64,000 nt of DNA from Carya illinoinensis (Eukaryota; Streptophyta; Magnoliopsida; Fagales; Juglandaceae), in NCBI RefSeq assembly GCF_018687715.1, contig NC_056766.1, positions 43,936,933-44,000,932 of the forward strand, given 5' to 3'. Numbering within the stretch: position 1 is the first letter of the stretch; every line of letters starts with the position of its first letter. Positions 10,899-23,300 of this stretch are shown one piece after another. The notes below the pieces were generated by a model. That model did not search any database. It worked only from the letters and a program-made list of their open reading frames with translations, and was not told the DNA's origin. A program made the position numbers and the translations under genes.

Positions 10899-11745
10899 TG
10901 TTGAGGGAAAAATGAGTTGATTGGCATATTCTTGTGAAAACCTGTGTAAAATAGTGTTGTAACAAGTGTGAAGCGATAAACCTTAAAAAGGATTGAGGTA
11001 CGCTCGACCCTCGCTCAACACTACACTCGAGCGAACTCAGACAGATTGTGTTGCTTGACCCTCGCTTGACACTTCGCTCGAGCCAATGTTCCAGATCACT
11101 TAAAATTTAGGGTTTTGAGCGCCTCCTTTGCTTGGGACTATAAATAGAAAAGCTTCTCTTCAGTTTGCTGCGTGGAGAATCAGAGCAAAAACCCTAAGGG
11201 CCTCTAAGAACTTTTTAGAGCAACCTCTCCCCCATTTGGTTGATTCTTTCTTGGATAAACACATCTCCACCACACCACACTTGAAATCAATCTTTACATG
11301 AGTCTATTGAAGTGGACATATTCGTTGGCTGGAAGAGTCCGGAGCTGCTGTTGATGCAGAGATCGAGAGGTTCTCGTGGAAAACTATAGAAAGGTCGGAG
11401 TTCCGACACTACATGCGTGTAGAGATCGGGTGGGTCATTTGTGGTGTTGCAAGCCAAGTTTAGCTACTACAAAGGTTTTGTGAGTGTCTCTAAATTGGTT
11501 GTAACAAACTTATTTTCTATAGTGGATTTGAGGTGGTGGCTTACACCCGGAGTGGTTTTAAATTTTGAAGATGTTCTTTAAATGAGTTTCCACTCTGTGA
11601 TCAAGATCATGTGTTAATTATTTGGGTTATTTGATTTATTTATTAACTGCTTGTTTGACTGTTTTTCTAAAAGACCATAAAAATTGAATTACACCTATTC
11701 ACCCCCCCTCTAGGTGTAGTAATTGGTAGAACTACTGCTTTTTCA
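10899..11745 (+). repeat. 3' LTR of element A
   Basis: 847 bp, starting TGTTGAGGGAAAAATGAG and ending CTACTGCTTTTTCA. It is homologous to the 1081-bp LTR of element N. It carries about 1.7 copies of the CTCGAGCG repeat (10997-11090) and a TATA box (CTATAAATAG) near 11140. Confidence 0.9.
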
Positions 11746-11919
11746 GTAACGGTTGGGGTTGGGGGAAAAAGAAGAAAACTTATCTAAACGGCGTTGTTCT
11801 GAAAGCAAGTTGCCTCATCGCGGGCTTGGGCCTGGGCTTGGGGCATGGGTGTCACTACATACCTTTGGGCACCAGTACTCTGCTAACTGCTAAGTAGAAT
11901 TATTAACAATAGAGTAATG

Positions 11920-12078
11920 TTATACACTACATTTTAATTATATTTTCATCTCATTATATAAGATGTGACATATTTATCACCAATTAAATAATAAAGAATC
12001 ATCCATTAAAAGATCATTTAATGATGATAAATATACTACATCTTATATAATGAGATGAAAGTGAAATGGTAGTGTGGT
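11920..12078. mobile_element. Palindromic MITE-like element
   Basis: The two halves are inverted copies: TTCATCTCATTATATAAGATG on the left (from about 11952) and its reverse complement on the right (from about 12036), with further pairing toward CACTAC.. ends. The roughly 155-bp fold-back form with no coding capacity is typical of a MITE. I could not assign a superfamily or a target duplication. Confidence 0.6.
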
Positions 12079-12127
12079 GACTTCTCGATTGGGTCGAAGT
12101 GTGATAAATTGTGAGTGTGCAATTGCT

Positions 12128-12206
12128 TATTGAAAGGGCTGATTTTTACGAGTGTGCAATTCATAAATTTTCAATATTTTTCATATAAGAATGTTGTCTT
12201 ATTTTA
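12128..12206. repeat. Copy of the receptor-kinase upstream region
   Basis: About 79 bp match 18014-18094 in the same orientation, with shared words TATTGAAAGGG, GAGTGTGCAATTC and GTCTTATTTTA. The second copy lies upstream of the receptor kinase gene (minus strand, start 17670). This one therefore marks the 5' flank of a lost tandem copy to its left, where element A now ends. Confidence 0.6.
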
Positions 12207-12883
12207 ACATAAAGTTAGACTCCCTTGACTTCTTTGTATACATGAAATATATCAAATTGAAAAGAACTTTTGAAATGAAGAATGTCATCCCAAATATTGA
12301 AATAAGACTAAGGGGGCAGCAAATTATTATTGCTAACATATTAAGTTGATAACATAATGTAAGAGACAAGTTATTATGGAGTCAAACTCTCTTCTATCTT
12401 ATTGATAACATACAGTTAGACTTTCTTTTGATTTTTATGTTGCCCAAATTTTTGGCAGAATTCTTTTACTTAAGTATTTAATTTTCATGCTCTTGTTTAC
12501 TTACATATTTATTTTCATACAATAATTTGAATTTTCTACTTTTTTATAAAAATTCACGTGATAATTTGAATTTTGAAATTATTTAAATCTGACTTGTGGG
12601 CTTAATTTGTAAAATAATTTTGAATTATATAATTAATCAATATTTTTCAGAATTTTATTGATATTTTGCATCTTTTCTCTATCTCAATATCTAGTTTTTG
12701 TTGATTAACTAGACGTCATGATAATTCTAATTTTGTCGGGCATCACAAATTAGAGCCTAAAGAGTTTCTTTAAGGAAATTATATATACAATGGCGAAAAC
12801 GATCAAGCTGTAGCTTGATCCCTTTTTATGTTTGATGACATGATCTTCAAACTATAAGTTCTTGGTAGAAACTACATGATTGC
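12207..12883. other. AT-rich intergenic stretch
   Basis: I see no gene, structural RNA or recognisable repeat here. Confidence 0.6.
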
Positions 12884-12991
12884 AAAGATCAATTCTCTTT
12901 CTATGAAAAGAAACGAAGAGGAGGAAAACAAATTTAAATTGAAGCCAGAAAATTGTTCTATCAACGATACAACAATCTCCGAGATGGTTGC
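12884..12991 (+). pseudogene. C-terminal scrap of a CHRK-like kinase
   Basis: The plus strand translates to a tail ending ENCSINDTTISEMVAR and then TAA. This matches the tail of the decayed copy at 26772-30283 (DYCSINDVTVSEMLARS). Sequence after the stop (AAGCAT, then TTCTGACATGTAGT) also matches the 3' flank of that copy. No kinase domain precedes it, so it is a remnant of a plus-strand gene. Confidence 0.7.
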
Positions 12992-13142
12992 TCGATAATT
13001 AAGCATGCATGGAGGTACTCTTTCTGACATGTAGTTTCATAATGGGAGAAGATCTTACGCATGCATTGGTACGTATATGTATTGATTTTATATTATCATT
13101 GCAGTAAATTTTTAAACTGAATCCCATTATTTTTTGAAATGA

Positions 13143-13367
13143 TTACACGGCGCTTGCATACTCTGAGACTGTATGTAACGTTACTTTGATAGAAAAGGCA
13201 GGCAATTTAGGAAATGTATGTGCAGTGCTTTCGCTCTTTAGGATTGAAGCAACCTCCAACATGGTTGGCCTATCGATTGCATTTTCCTGGACACATAAAA
13301 GAGCAATTTGCAGGCATCTCAACAATTTACATGAAGAAATTAGTGTATCATCCAGAGATGGGTCCAT
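13143..13367 (-). pseudogene. Last-exon fragment of a CHRK-like kinase
   Basis: The minus strand reads MDPSLDD, then [22 protein letters not shown], then a tail with PAFSIK. This is the kinase C-lobe end, equivalent to the last exon of the intact gene (13571-13879). It diverges after PAFSIK and stops at 13143. No other exons of this copy are present between it and the intact gene, so it is a partial tandem duplicate. Confidence 0.75.
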
Positions 13368-13570
13368 ATGGGTACACGTACGACTTGTTACTATAGTTCT
13401 TATTCCAACCTTACATTGCACTAAGTATCATATACTTGACAAGATCGTACTTGGAATAAATAAAAACAACCAAATTGGTTGAACCTACAAACATGAATTG
13501 ACAACACAAACTAAAGTTAGAAACAAATATCTCTTTAGTCAACCATGTCTCCCACCAAAAGCTAGCCTGT

Positions 13571-16500
13571 TTATCTTGCTATTATTTGGGAAATTAGTGA
13601 ACTTGCAGCTGAACAACTTCTTTGCTGTGATGTAGAACTGCTCGCCATACTCTCATCTGTTTTAATGGAGAAAGCTGGCTTTTGGGGTGTGGCAATAGGT
13701 CCATTCTCATTTTTAAGCATTGAATAAACTTCCAACATTGTTGGTCTGTCCACGGGATTTTCTTGGACACATAACAAAGCTAATTGCAAGCATCTCACGA
13801 GTTTGCATGGCGAAGATGAATCATCAAGTGATGGATCTATAAACCTCATGCCTTCACCTTCTCTCCACAACTCATATGCCTGAAATAATGCAATGTTAAT
13901 TTCTCTATCTTTATATTTCAAAAGAAAGTCTTTGAGTTGCAGAAAGCTAAATCATAAGAAAGTTTAATGAAGTTACATACGTATTCAAGAAGGTTCAATG
14001 TCTCGTTCACGCCATAATAACAGTCATTCCTCTTGCCACTTATGATTTGCAGAAGTAGAACTCCAAAACTATAGACATCATATTTCATGGAGTATGTACC
14101 TTTTCTCACATATTCCGGAGGAACATACCCACTGTATTGCATATGTTAACAGAGATGCTGAGAATTTAACAAAGAGAAATGCTTTCAAAAAGCTACACAA
14201 GTTGAAGACTTACTATGTTCCAACAATCCTGTCTGTGTTTGCTTCATGCTCATCTTTTCCAAAAAGTTTAGCCATTCCGAAATCTGATATCTTCGGATTC
14301 ATATCCTTGTCCAGTAAAATGTTGCTACCTTTGAGATCTCGGTGAATTATAGTAAAATTTGAGTATTCTTGGAGATATAGAAGCCCTTGAATAATCCCCT
14401 CAATGATTTGAACACGTTTTCTCCAATCTAAGATACTCCTTCCAGTTGGATCTGTAGAAAGTTTGAGCCCTCAGTAGTAAGTGGTTACCCACAATAATAC
14501 TAGTCAAACACGGAAAAAAATGTACCAAAGGAAAAGAAAATCAGGGCTTTTAATGACCCTATGTACTTAAAATTTTCACCTCTGCTTTTTCCCGGATTGA
14601 CTAATAGTGGTATCAAACTAGGATATCTTACTTAATTCACTGAGAATTCAACTCATTTATGATCATGAAATAAGAAAAAGCTAAATGCGCCAGGGAAACA
14701 TAAAAGAGAAAATTAAAAACAAAAGAAGGAAGACATACCAAAGAGGTAGAAATTCAAGCTTTTGTTTGGCATGTATTCATAGATTATCATCTTTTCTTCA
14801 TTCTTGATGCAGAACCCTATCACTCTGACTAGATTTACATGTTGAAGTCTTGCGGTAAGAGTAACCTCATTAGTGAACTCTTCATGTCCTTGAGTAGAAG
14901 TTTTTGACAGTCTCTTCACAGCTATTTCCTGTCCTCTAGGTAACATGCCCTGGAAAAAATGAACACATGGTTATCAATGTCTTCTAAGCTATAGCAACAG
15001 CTAATATTTCATATGCATAGGAATGTTATTGCTTTTTCCCAAGCTCAACACACACCTGCCCAAAGGCTGTATTCACACTCTACAAATGCAGCAGACTTGG
15101 TACCACTCAACAGAATGTATATGGTAAATACATGCTCATTTTGTTAATTCTTAAATAGTGCCAAGATGGCATTGACTTTGTGGGACAGTCATTGGCCGAT
15201 TTATTGGTTTAGATTGATTATAACAAGTTTCCAATCATTCAAGACTCGGATATCCAAGTGCCTGAATTTTCCTTTTTATATGTAAAGTTGGCAATTGAAC
15301 TACGTAGGCTACATTCACCATTTTAGATTTACCTTAGAATCAGAGAGTTCACCTTCAAAATTTCATGGTATTCCTATTTAATTACTTCTTGTAAAGGAAC
15401 AAGCACTGAAGCCACTCATTACCTTGTAGACAGAGCCAAAACCACCTTCTCCAATCTTGTTTGCAATTGAGAAATTGTTTGTGGCTTCTGTGATGCTGGA
15501 GAGGCTGAATGCTTGCAGATGAGGAACACTGCCATCAGGATTTTCAGCAGCTGATGGATTGGTTATTGGCCCAGATAGACCTCTTCTGCCGAAAAGAAAT
15601 TTGCCTGAAACCAAAGATGACAAAGAAAAAAGAAATCATTTGTAGATCTCTTGATGTCATGCTTACAAAAGGCAAAATATGTTCTTTCCATTGTTATTAG
15701 TGGCGAACTATTAAAGTTGATGATGCATACCTTTTGGCTCCAGTACTCTGCTTTGTAGGTAGCACACCATGAAGGCTAAAAGGATAATGATCAAAGCTAC
15801 TGGAAGTAGAACTGTTAACAATAACTTTCGCTTGTTTCCATGTCCATTTTCTTCCTCTTGAGCTGTCAATGCAGTCCAAAAAATAATAAAAAAATATTTT
15901 ACATAAACAAAACTTTTTGAAATTTCTTTGAGAAAATTAACAAATGCATTTATACTACTTTTACAGTATAGCTGCCACCCACCAAGGTTTTAGACAATTT
16001 CTCAGATTTAGTACCCAACAAAAGCTTAGGCAATAAACAGGGTAAATCTCCAACTTACCAGAGCACCACAAGAGAGTTGCCTCCAACTTGGATAAAAATA
16101 GGGGTGGATATACTCGAGTTACATACAAGCTCTCTCTTAAGTGAAAAGTTCTACCACTTCTGCTATGAAAGATCTGTGGTCTTGAGTTACTAAAAATGGC
16201 CTGACCGATAACTCTACGATATGAGGCTGATTCGAAGATCTTAGAGCCAAAATCCTAAACTAATGATTTGCCACCTACTATCTGAGAAATTCTGAAAAAC
16301 AGGCCATTAAATCGTCACAAGCCTTAGAAGAATTCATTTTCTCAAACAGGACAATTCACGAGTTAAATGAAAATTTAAGTAGAAAAAAACAAAGCATAAG
16401 CTCTATTATGTTTGAATGAATCAGCGAAGTCGTGAAGAGTATCTTATTTTGTTGTAATTTTTATGGGAATTTCACCTACCATTTTCTTCCATTTCTTGAT

Positions 16501-17670
16501 GAACAGATTCACAAAACAGCAGAAGGCCAAAACAAAAAACATAATTTTTAAGGTACCTGCTCGAGAAAGCACCCAATTGTCGTCATTGCTGACCAGAAAC
16601 ACATTGTAGCCAAGTAGCTTCTTCTCCTTTGCATAAGCAATCTTAGTTCTGATAGCCTCCACGTCATCGAAATTAATCCAAGTGGATCCAATAATGCAGT
16701 AATTCACAACATAAGTAGCATTGAATATAGGTGTAGCACCATAACTTTGGATGTACCCCTTGATGTACGAGTAACTCATGCTTCCATCTGCTGTTTCTGC
16801 CTTCCCTGATGATGGTGCACCAATTGCATTTTCTTTGGGATTCACAAGTGCCCAAGCGTAGCCGTGGTAAGGCAAACCCAAAAGCAGTTTGTTTGCTGGA
16901 AATCCTTTAGCCAACCAGTCCCTTATACCATAATCAGTGTTAACATGGCTTGATGGATCATATAAAGCAGCATGAGCGTGTGTAAATTTCTCCTTCGTAG
17001 GCAGATGATAGTCATATGCTATAACATGTGCCCAGTCCATATTTCTTCGTATTGAATCAATCGGGTATGTCCCAAATTCAAAAGTTGGCAAATAGCGAAG
17101 GGCCATCATCAATATCAATTGTGCTTGTCCAGTGTTTCTGGCTTCAGAATTCACTTCAGCTCGCCATTCATCCAACAGAACTCCCATGTTGGTAATGTCT
17201 GAGGCGGTATTAGGCCAAAGCCAGAATAAATCTATGCCTTGAAACCCATGTTGTCTTGCTGTTCTGATTGAAGATTCAATGAAAGACTTTCTGTGGGAAG
17301 ATTGGTTGAGCATTGAAGACAGTAGTACTGAAGTGTTCACTTTGTCACCCAAGATGGATTGAGCCGTGGGAGCTTGTCCATTCCAGATAGACAGAATTGT
17401 GACTATAGATGGGTTCTTGCGTTTGACAATATTGGTGAAGTTGGAGAAGTATTGTTGATTTGCTGAGGGGATGGAAAGCTGGTAGTTGGAGGAGTTGACA
17501 TCGGCAAAGGCACATATAAGATGTGTAAACAAGGCAGAATTTATGTCGGGAATGGGGTTTTCACTGCCAGCATACCAGTAGCCGGCTTTAATCCAAGTTT
17601 GAGCATTAGAACGGGATAAATGTAAAGTAACAAATACTGTCAAGAGGAGGATTATGCTCACGGACGCCAT
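13571..17670 (-). CDS. GH18-ectodomain receptor-like kinase (CHRK1-like)
   Basis: Seven exons can be joined in frame: 16557-17670, 15731-15862, 15423-15604, 14739-14949, 14214-14451, 13981-14131 and 13571-13879 (minus), all with GT...AG borders, giving 778 residues. Order: signal peptide (1-23), GH18 chitinase-like domain (24 to about 370), transmembrane helix (385-407), kinase. Kinase residues are all present: Gly loop GEGGFG (467-472), Lys488, Glu504, HRD Asp585, DFG Asp603, PPEY, so an active RD kinase is expected at the plasma membrane. The GH18 site DGxDxDxE reads QGIDLFWL (144-151): only Asp147 remains and the acid Glu is Leu151, so no chitinase activity is expected. Tobacco CHRK1 has the same architecture and the same loss. 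Ligand unknown; chitin-type sugars are a guess. No lesion seen. Confidence 0.9.
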
Positions 17671-17805
17671 GGAAGGAAAGCAAGTTGTATCTGCTACCAG
17701 AGTTTGATAAGATCTGCTTCATGAGAAATGTATACGATTTCTCAATTGAACCGTACAAATTGAATTAGGCTTTGATATGAAGGGACGCTAGGAAGTCCGG
17801 TCCAA

Positions 17806-17810
17806 GTCAA
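17806..17810 (-). promoter_or_regulatory. Possible W-box core upstream of the receptor kinase
   Basis: TTGAC followed by T on the minus strand, about 136 bp before the ATG. W-boxes bind WRKY factors and are common in defence genes, but the word is short and may be chance. No clear TATA box was found. Confidence 0.25.
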
Positions 17811-18013
17811 TGAAATCATGCATGATATTATTAGCCGCGTGGCCCTTTCAGTAATTGCCACCACAGGACCCTGACAATTTTTCTGTATGTTTTACGATTG
17901 AGACGAAATTTGTCCAATAAATGATGCCAAACATTCCTATCGAAAGACGAGTTTGGTGTGAAGTTGATGAAACATCTTTTCCAAGGACAGCACCAGAAAA
18001 CTGTATTGTTGCG

Positions 18014-18094
18014 TATTGAAAGGGTTGATTAATTGACGAGTGTGCAATTCGTAATTTTCCAATATTTTCCACGTAAGAATGCTGTCTTATTTTA
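18014..18094. repeat. Upstream-region repeat, second copy
   Basis: This matches 12128-12206 in direct orientation. It lies 344-424 bp upstream of the receptor kinase start. Confidence 0.6.
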
Positions 18095-19434
18095 GACCAT
18101 GGATCGTGCGAAGCTTATCACATTTTATTTTTATTTTTATTTTTATTTAATTTGCAGTGCTACACATACGGACCTACCAACTAATTAATCCGGTTTTTTC
18201 TTTCTTTTTTTTTTTATATTAGACGCAATAAAATAAGATTACAAATCTTAAAGAATATGCCATGCCGGCCACTACTTACCCTAAATATATAGAGAAAAGA
18301 TATTTATAATTTTAAATTATGCAAAATTCACGTATTATTTTTTAAATGATAAATCAGAATCTATATGAAAAAATTAGTTTTTAATAATAGATCCTGCATT
18401 TTTTTAAATAAGTGTACGAAATTTACACATTTTAAAATTATATCTAACATTATTCAAATATATATATATATATATATATAGTACGCATGCATGTGTTGAC
18501 AAATATATATTGATAAATGGAAATATTAATATTCTCCACCCATTGTTAATTAACAACGTACCCATTTCATGAGAAGCCAATTATATATATATATATATAT
18601 ATATATAGATATGCATTGATGATAGCTTCACAACAACTGTAATTAATACAACTTAATTAACATGTTCAAGGATAAATATAACAACATATCATGATCATCG
18701 TGGATGCGTTCCAACTACCAGGCCAAAGATTTCAAAGCAACAACTATAGATTAATATATATATATATATATTATATTTTTCGAAATTTTAGTTTGACTTT
18801 CATTTTAATTTGATGGATTTAAATATTAAAGCAATATTATATTATTAAGAATAATAAATGGATGGTAATTCCGTTGTAATTAAGGGTATCAATATTTCTC
18901 TACTTATATATAGTATACTGACTTTAATTCTTATTACTTGTCACTGACCATGCACGAAATCATATAAGAAATTTAGCTGATATATTCCATTTTAATATGT
19001 TTCAAAGATGTATAAAATTATGTTTAATTTTGATTCGTTTTATTTGATCAAAAAGATAAATTAATCGTTAAAAAATACCAATAATAAATTAATAGTTGAA
19101 AGACTTAAAACTATTTAAATGAATAAATGAAAAATTAGTTAAAATAATATTGGCCGATGTTGCACATGAACAAAAACGAAAAAGACCACTTTCAAAAATT
19201 GGAAAATGATTAATGTACGTACAGTTATAAAGTGTAAATCTCACGCATTCAATATTTAAAAAATAAAATAAAATTCATTTAAAAAAATTCTATTTTTTAA
19301 TTGTGAGCTCAACTATTAATATTCAAAGAGAATACATATACACCGGGCAAAATTAATAAAATTTTAATTGTATTCTATTTTTTACTTGATTATGATCGAA
19401 GTACCGGTGATTTAATCTAAACCTTTATTATTAT
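18095..19434. other. AT-rich intergenic stretch with TA microsatellites
   Basis: No gene is visible. TA dinucleotide runs lie at 18458-18480, 18581-18608 and 18753-18771. A dispersed repeat lies at 18296-18450. Confidence 0.7.
18296..18450. repeat. Dispersed MITE-like repeat, copy 1
   Basis: It shares the order GATATTTATA, GAAAAAATTAGTTTTT, ATAGATC, AAATTTACACATTTTAAA with 53350-53517. It has no coding capacity. The family is unassigned. Confidence 0.4.
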
Positions 19435-20287
19435 TGTTATAAAACTTGTGTTTTATAGTTACAAATATATTGCCAAGATTATTAATAAAGAAATTCAAGA
19501 CAGATAACAAAACCTTATATGTTTCAGTTCAGAAAACTCAACAAGTGTATTACTGTTTCTTGATTCAAAACTGAAATGCACAAGATTCACAATAACTACT
19601 CTGTTATCAACCATGTCCACAAAACCAGCAGAATACCAACACAGATCTATCCAAGAATATACAGCAGCTTCCAGATCCAATATATGCAAGAATCAACAAA
19701 GTAACCGAGAGCAAATATACCAGAAATTAGCAAGGAAATAAGCATGAACAATGAAATAAGAAAAATAAGTAAAACATAGAAAGAACACACCGAGATACGT
19801 GGTTTGACCCTAATGGTCTACATCCACGGCAGGAATGGCCTCAGAGATCCTTTATTGATAAACCAATAATCACAGAGAAGCCTCAGTACATGGTGATACA
19901 AAACCCCCTCTTTCTCACATAGAAATCGAACGGATTTCTCACTCAAAGCAAGCCCTAGAAAAGAACCCTAGAACAATCGCCCCTTCTCTCCCTCTCTGCC
20001 TCTCTGATTTTACAGCCGATACACAATGAGTCTGCCTTAGGGTTACAACACAGAAGTTGGTATATATATATGGTGCACCAGATCTGCGACAAGTGTCTCA
20101 CACCCAGCGGCTCGGATCACTTCTTCAGATTGCACAGCACATGCTTCACACGTGCTTGTATAAATGATGACTTAAAGCTTCAGGGAACCAGATCGAGCCA
20201 CAGGACCTTCACTTAGTTAAACACATTTTAAACTCATTAGTAAGCACATAGAGAAGAAAGAAGAAATGATTTGACATACATATTACA
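19435..20287 (-). repeat. 3' LTR of Copia B
   Basis: 853 bp, near identical to 24356-25208. A TATA-like TATATATATACC sits near 20060-20072 (minus). Confidence 0.95.
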
Positions 20288-20302
20288 AATATCCACCTTG
20301 GC
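20288..20302 (-). other. Polypurine tract of Copia B
   Basis: On the minus strand GCCAAGGTGGATAT abuts the 3' LTR. Confidence 0.7.
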
Positions 20303-20366
20303 AAAACATTTTCTTGCCTGGTGTTTTTAATGACCCTCATCATTGGCCCATTCCTGCACTGTCCCC

Positions 20367-23300
20367 CTAATGGGGACTGACTCTTGACTCCATACCTACT
20401 AAGTTCAGACAGTGTCTGAACTTTGACCATGGGACAGACTTGGTCATCATATCTGAGGGGTTATCCTCAGTTGAGACCTTTTCCACACCTACTACTTTGG
20501 ATTCTATAACATCTCTTACAAAATGAAGCCGTATATCAATGTGTTTAGACCTCTCATGAAAAACTTGGTTTTTAGCTAAGTGAAGTGTGCTTTGATTATC
20601 ACAATGCACTATGATGTTACCACTAAAAATATTTAATTCACTTGCAATCCCCTTTAACCATATGGCCTCTTTAATAGCTTCTGTCAATGCTATATATTCT
20701 GCTTCTGTGGTGGACAATGCCACCACAGATTGTAAGTGTGATTTCCAGCTAATAGCCCCCCCAAAAGCAGTAAATACATATCCAGTTAAAGACTTCCTAG
20801 TATCTATGCTCCCAGCAAAATCAGAGTCTACAAAACCAGCCAACTCACAACCCTCTTTCACATTGTTCCCAAAAGTAAGACCCAAGTTAGTAGTACCAGC
20901 CAGGTATCTTAATACCCATTTAATGGCCTGCCAGTGGGGTTTTCCTGGATTCCCCATAAATCTACTAACTACACTCACTGCATAGGTTAGATCAGGCCTA
21001 GAACAAACCATAGCATACATTATACTTCCCACCATGCTAGCATAAGGGATTTGTTGCATAAAACTAATATCAGAGTCTGTTTTAGGGGCTTGATCTATTG
21101 ACAATTTGAAATGTTGTCCTAAGGGTGTAGCTACATGCTTAACATGTTCCATACCAAATCTGTTGAGAATTTTAGAAATGTAATTTTTCTGAGATAAGTA
21201 AAGTAAACCAGCATTCCTATCTCTTTCAATTTCCATTCCTAGAATTTTCTTAGCAGGACCCAATTCCTTCATTTCAAATTCTGATTTTAGCATGCTTTTA
21301 ACTTGATCAATTAAAACAATGTCCTTACAAGCTACCAGCATGTCATCAACATACAATAGGAGATAAACAAATATTCCCTTTTCTTCCTTGTAATAGACAC
21401 AACTATCATAGCAGCTCCTTTTAAAATCATTATTAATCATGTGTGTATCAAATCTCTTATACCACTGTTTAGGTGATTGTTTGAGACCATACAAAGATTT
21501 TTTAAGAAGACACACTTGGTTATTTTTAATTTCTTTGGTAAAACCTTCAGGAGGCTGCATATAAATTTCTTCTTCAAGTTCTCCATGCAGAAAAGCAGTT
21601 TTAACATCTAACTGTTCTAAATGCAAGTTTTCAAAGGCTGTATAGGCTAGCAGTAGCCTAATGGAGCTGTGTTTAACCACAGGAGAGAAGATTTCATTGA
21701 AATCAATTCCTTCCCTCTGTGTAAATCCTTTGGCTACTAATCTAGCCTTATACCTGGTCCCTTCTACCCCTGGTATGCTTTCCTTTTTCTTATAGATCCA
21801 CTTGGATCCAACCAGCTTAACCCCTCTAGGTTTAGGCACTAAAACCCAGGTTTTATTTTTATTTAGAGATTCCATTTCCTCATGTATAGCAAGGATCCAT
21901 TTGGGGGAATCCTTGCTAGCCATTGCCTCTTTATAAGTTTTAGGTTCCTGATTAACTATTTCATCAGCTATTGTTAAGGCATACATAGTTAAATTAGCTT
22001 GTCCATACCTTATAGGAGGTTTAATAACTCTCTTTTGCCTATCTCTTACTAGATTATAGGAGTTAGCTCCATCTTGAGCCATGTCCCCTGAGTCTTCTTC
22101 CTCAGGGTGATTACTTTCCCCAATTTTAGGTTTAGATTGGGCCTTTACTTGCTCCACCTCAATCTGAGATCCTCTTGGGGACTTGACAGTTTCTTGGTCT
22201 ACCCTTTCTCCCTATACCCGAGCCATTTGTGACTCATTAAAAGTCACATCCCTGCTTACTATGCTATTATATCTTCCTGGTCCATCTACCCACAGCTTGT
22301 AACCCTTAACACCTTCAGGATACCCTATAAAGATGCACTTAAGTGCCCTAGGTTCCAACTTGTCAGTTTTTGAATGTGCATAAGCAACACATCCAAAAAC
22401 TCTTAGGTAGTCATACTTTGGAGGTTTTCCAAACCATAACTCATGAGGAGTTTTGAAACCTATGGCTGATGAAGGACACTTATTAATAAGATGTACAGCA
22501 GTAGTGGCAGCTTCTGCCCAAAATGTTTTGGGCAGCCCTGAGTTTGACAACATGCACCTTACCCTTTCCAAAATGGTTCTATTCATTCTTTCAGCTAAGC
22601 CATTCTGTTGTGGGGTTTCCCTCACTGTCTTATGCCTAAGAATTCCTTCCTTTTGACAGTACATGTTAAACTCATTTGAGAGAAACTCTAGACCATTGTC
22701 AGTCCTTAAGATCTTGAGTTTTCTACCTACTTGGTTCTCCACAAGGGTCTTCCACTCCTTGAACTTTTCAAAGGTGTCACTCTTGTTTTTAAGGATGTAA
22801 ATCCAAACCTTCCTAGAGTAGTCATCCACTAGAGAGAGAAAATAACTTCCCCCACCATGTGAATTTACTCTTGCTGGTCCCCATAGGTCAGAATGAACAT
22901 AATCTAGGGTTTGCTTAGTGTTGTGGGTTGCTGACTTAAAACTAACCCTCTTTGCCTTTCCATAGATACAATCTTCACAGAAAGGCAAGTTTCCTAGGTT
23001 TGGATCACTCAGCAGCCCTTGTTTTTGTAATTCTAAAAGCCCCCCTTGACTTACATGCCCAAGCCTCCTATGCCATAGTACAGCTTTGTTCTCTACTATG
23101 TTTTGAGTTAGGGATGCTTCCCCAACTACTGTTTTCCCAAGTAGTGTATATAACCCATTTTTTATTTCTCATTTCATAATAACTAGGGAACCCTTAGTAA
23201 CTCTAAGTACCCCTGCCTCAGATTTGAAAGAATAACCTGCCAAGTCAAGCATACCAAGAGAAATTAAATTTCTCTTTAACTCAGGTATGTATCTAACTTC

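Larger units (their letters stand above)
4168..11745 (+). mobile_element. Copia element A (SIRE-like), 5'-truncated, decayed
   Basis: The order is the second half of gag, protease, integrase, RT, RNase H, a long spacer, an extra ORF, a polypurine tract and the 3' LTR. There is no 5' LTR, primer site or gag N-terminus: the sequence joins Gypsy-derived DNA at about 4168, inside the gag coiled coil (EKLYKECVKLRKLNK, also present in element N at 35112-37088). The RT motifs ([27 protein letters not shown]) and an extra ORF after pol fit the SIRE lineage. Frameshifts and an internal deletion make it non-functional. Confidence 0.85.

Noticed and set aside
16673..16855. 60-codon frame on the minus strand within the GH18 exon
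   Set aside because: Alternative-frame shadow of the receptor kinase exon 1.
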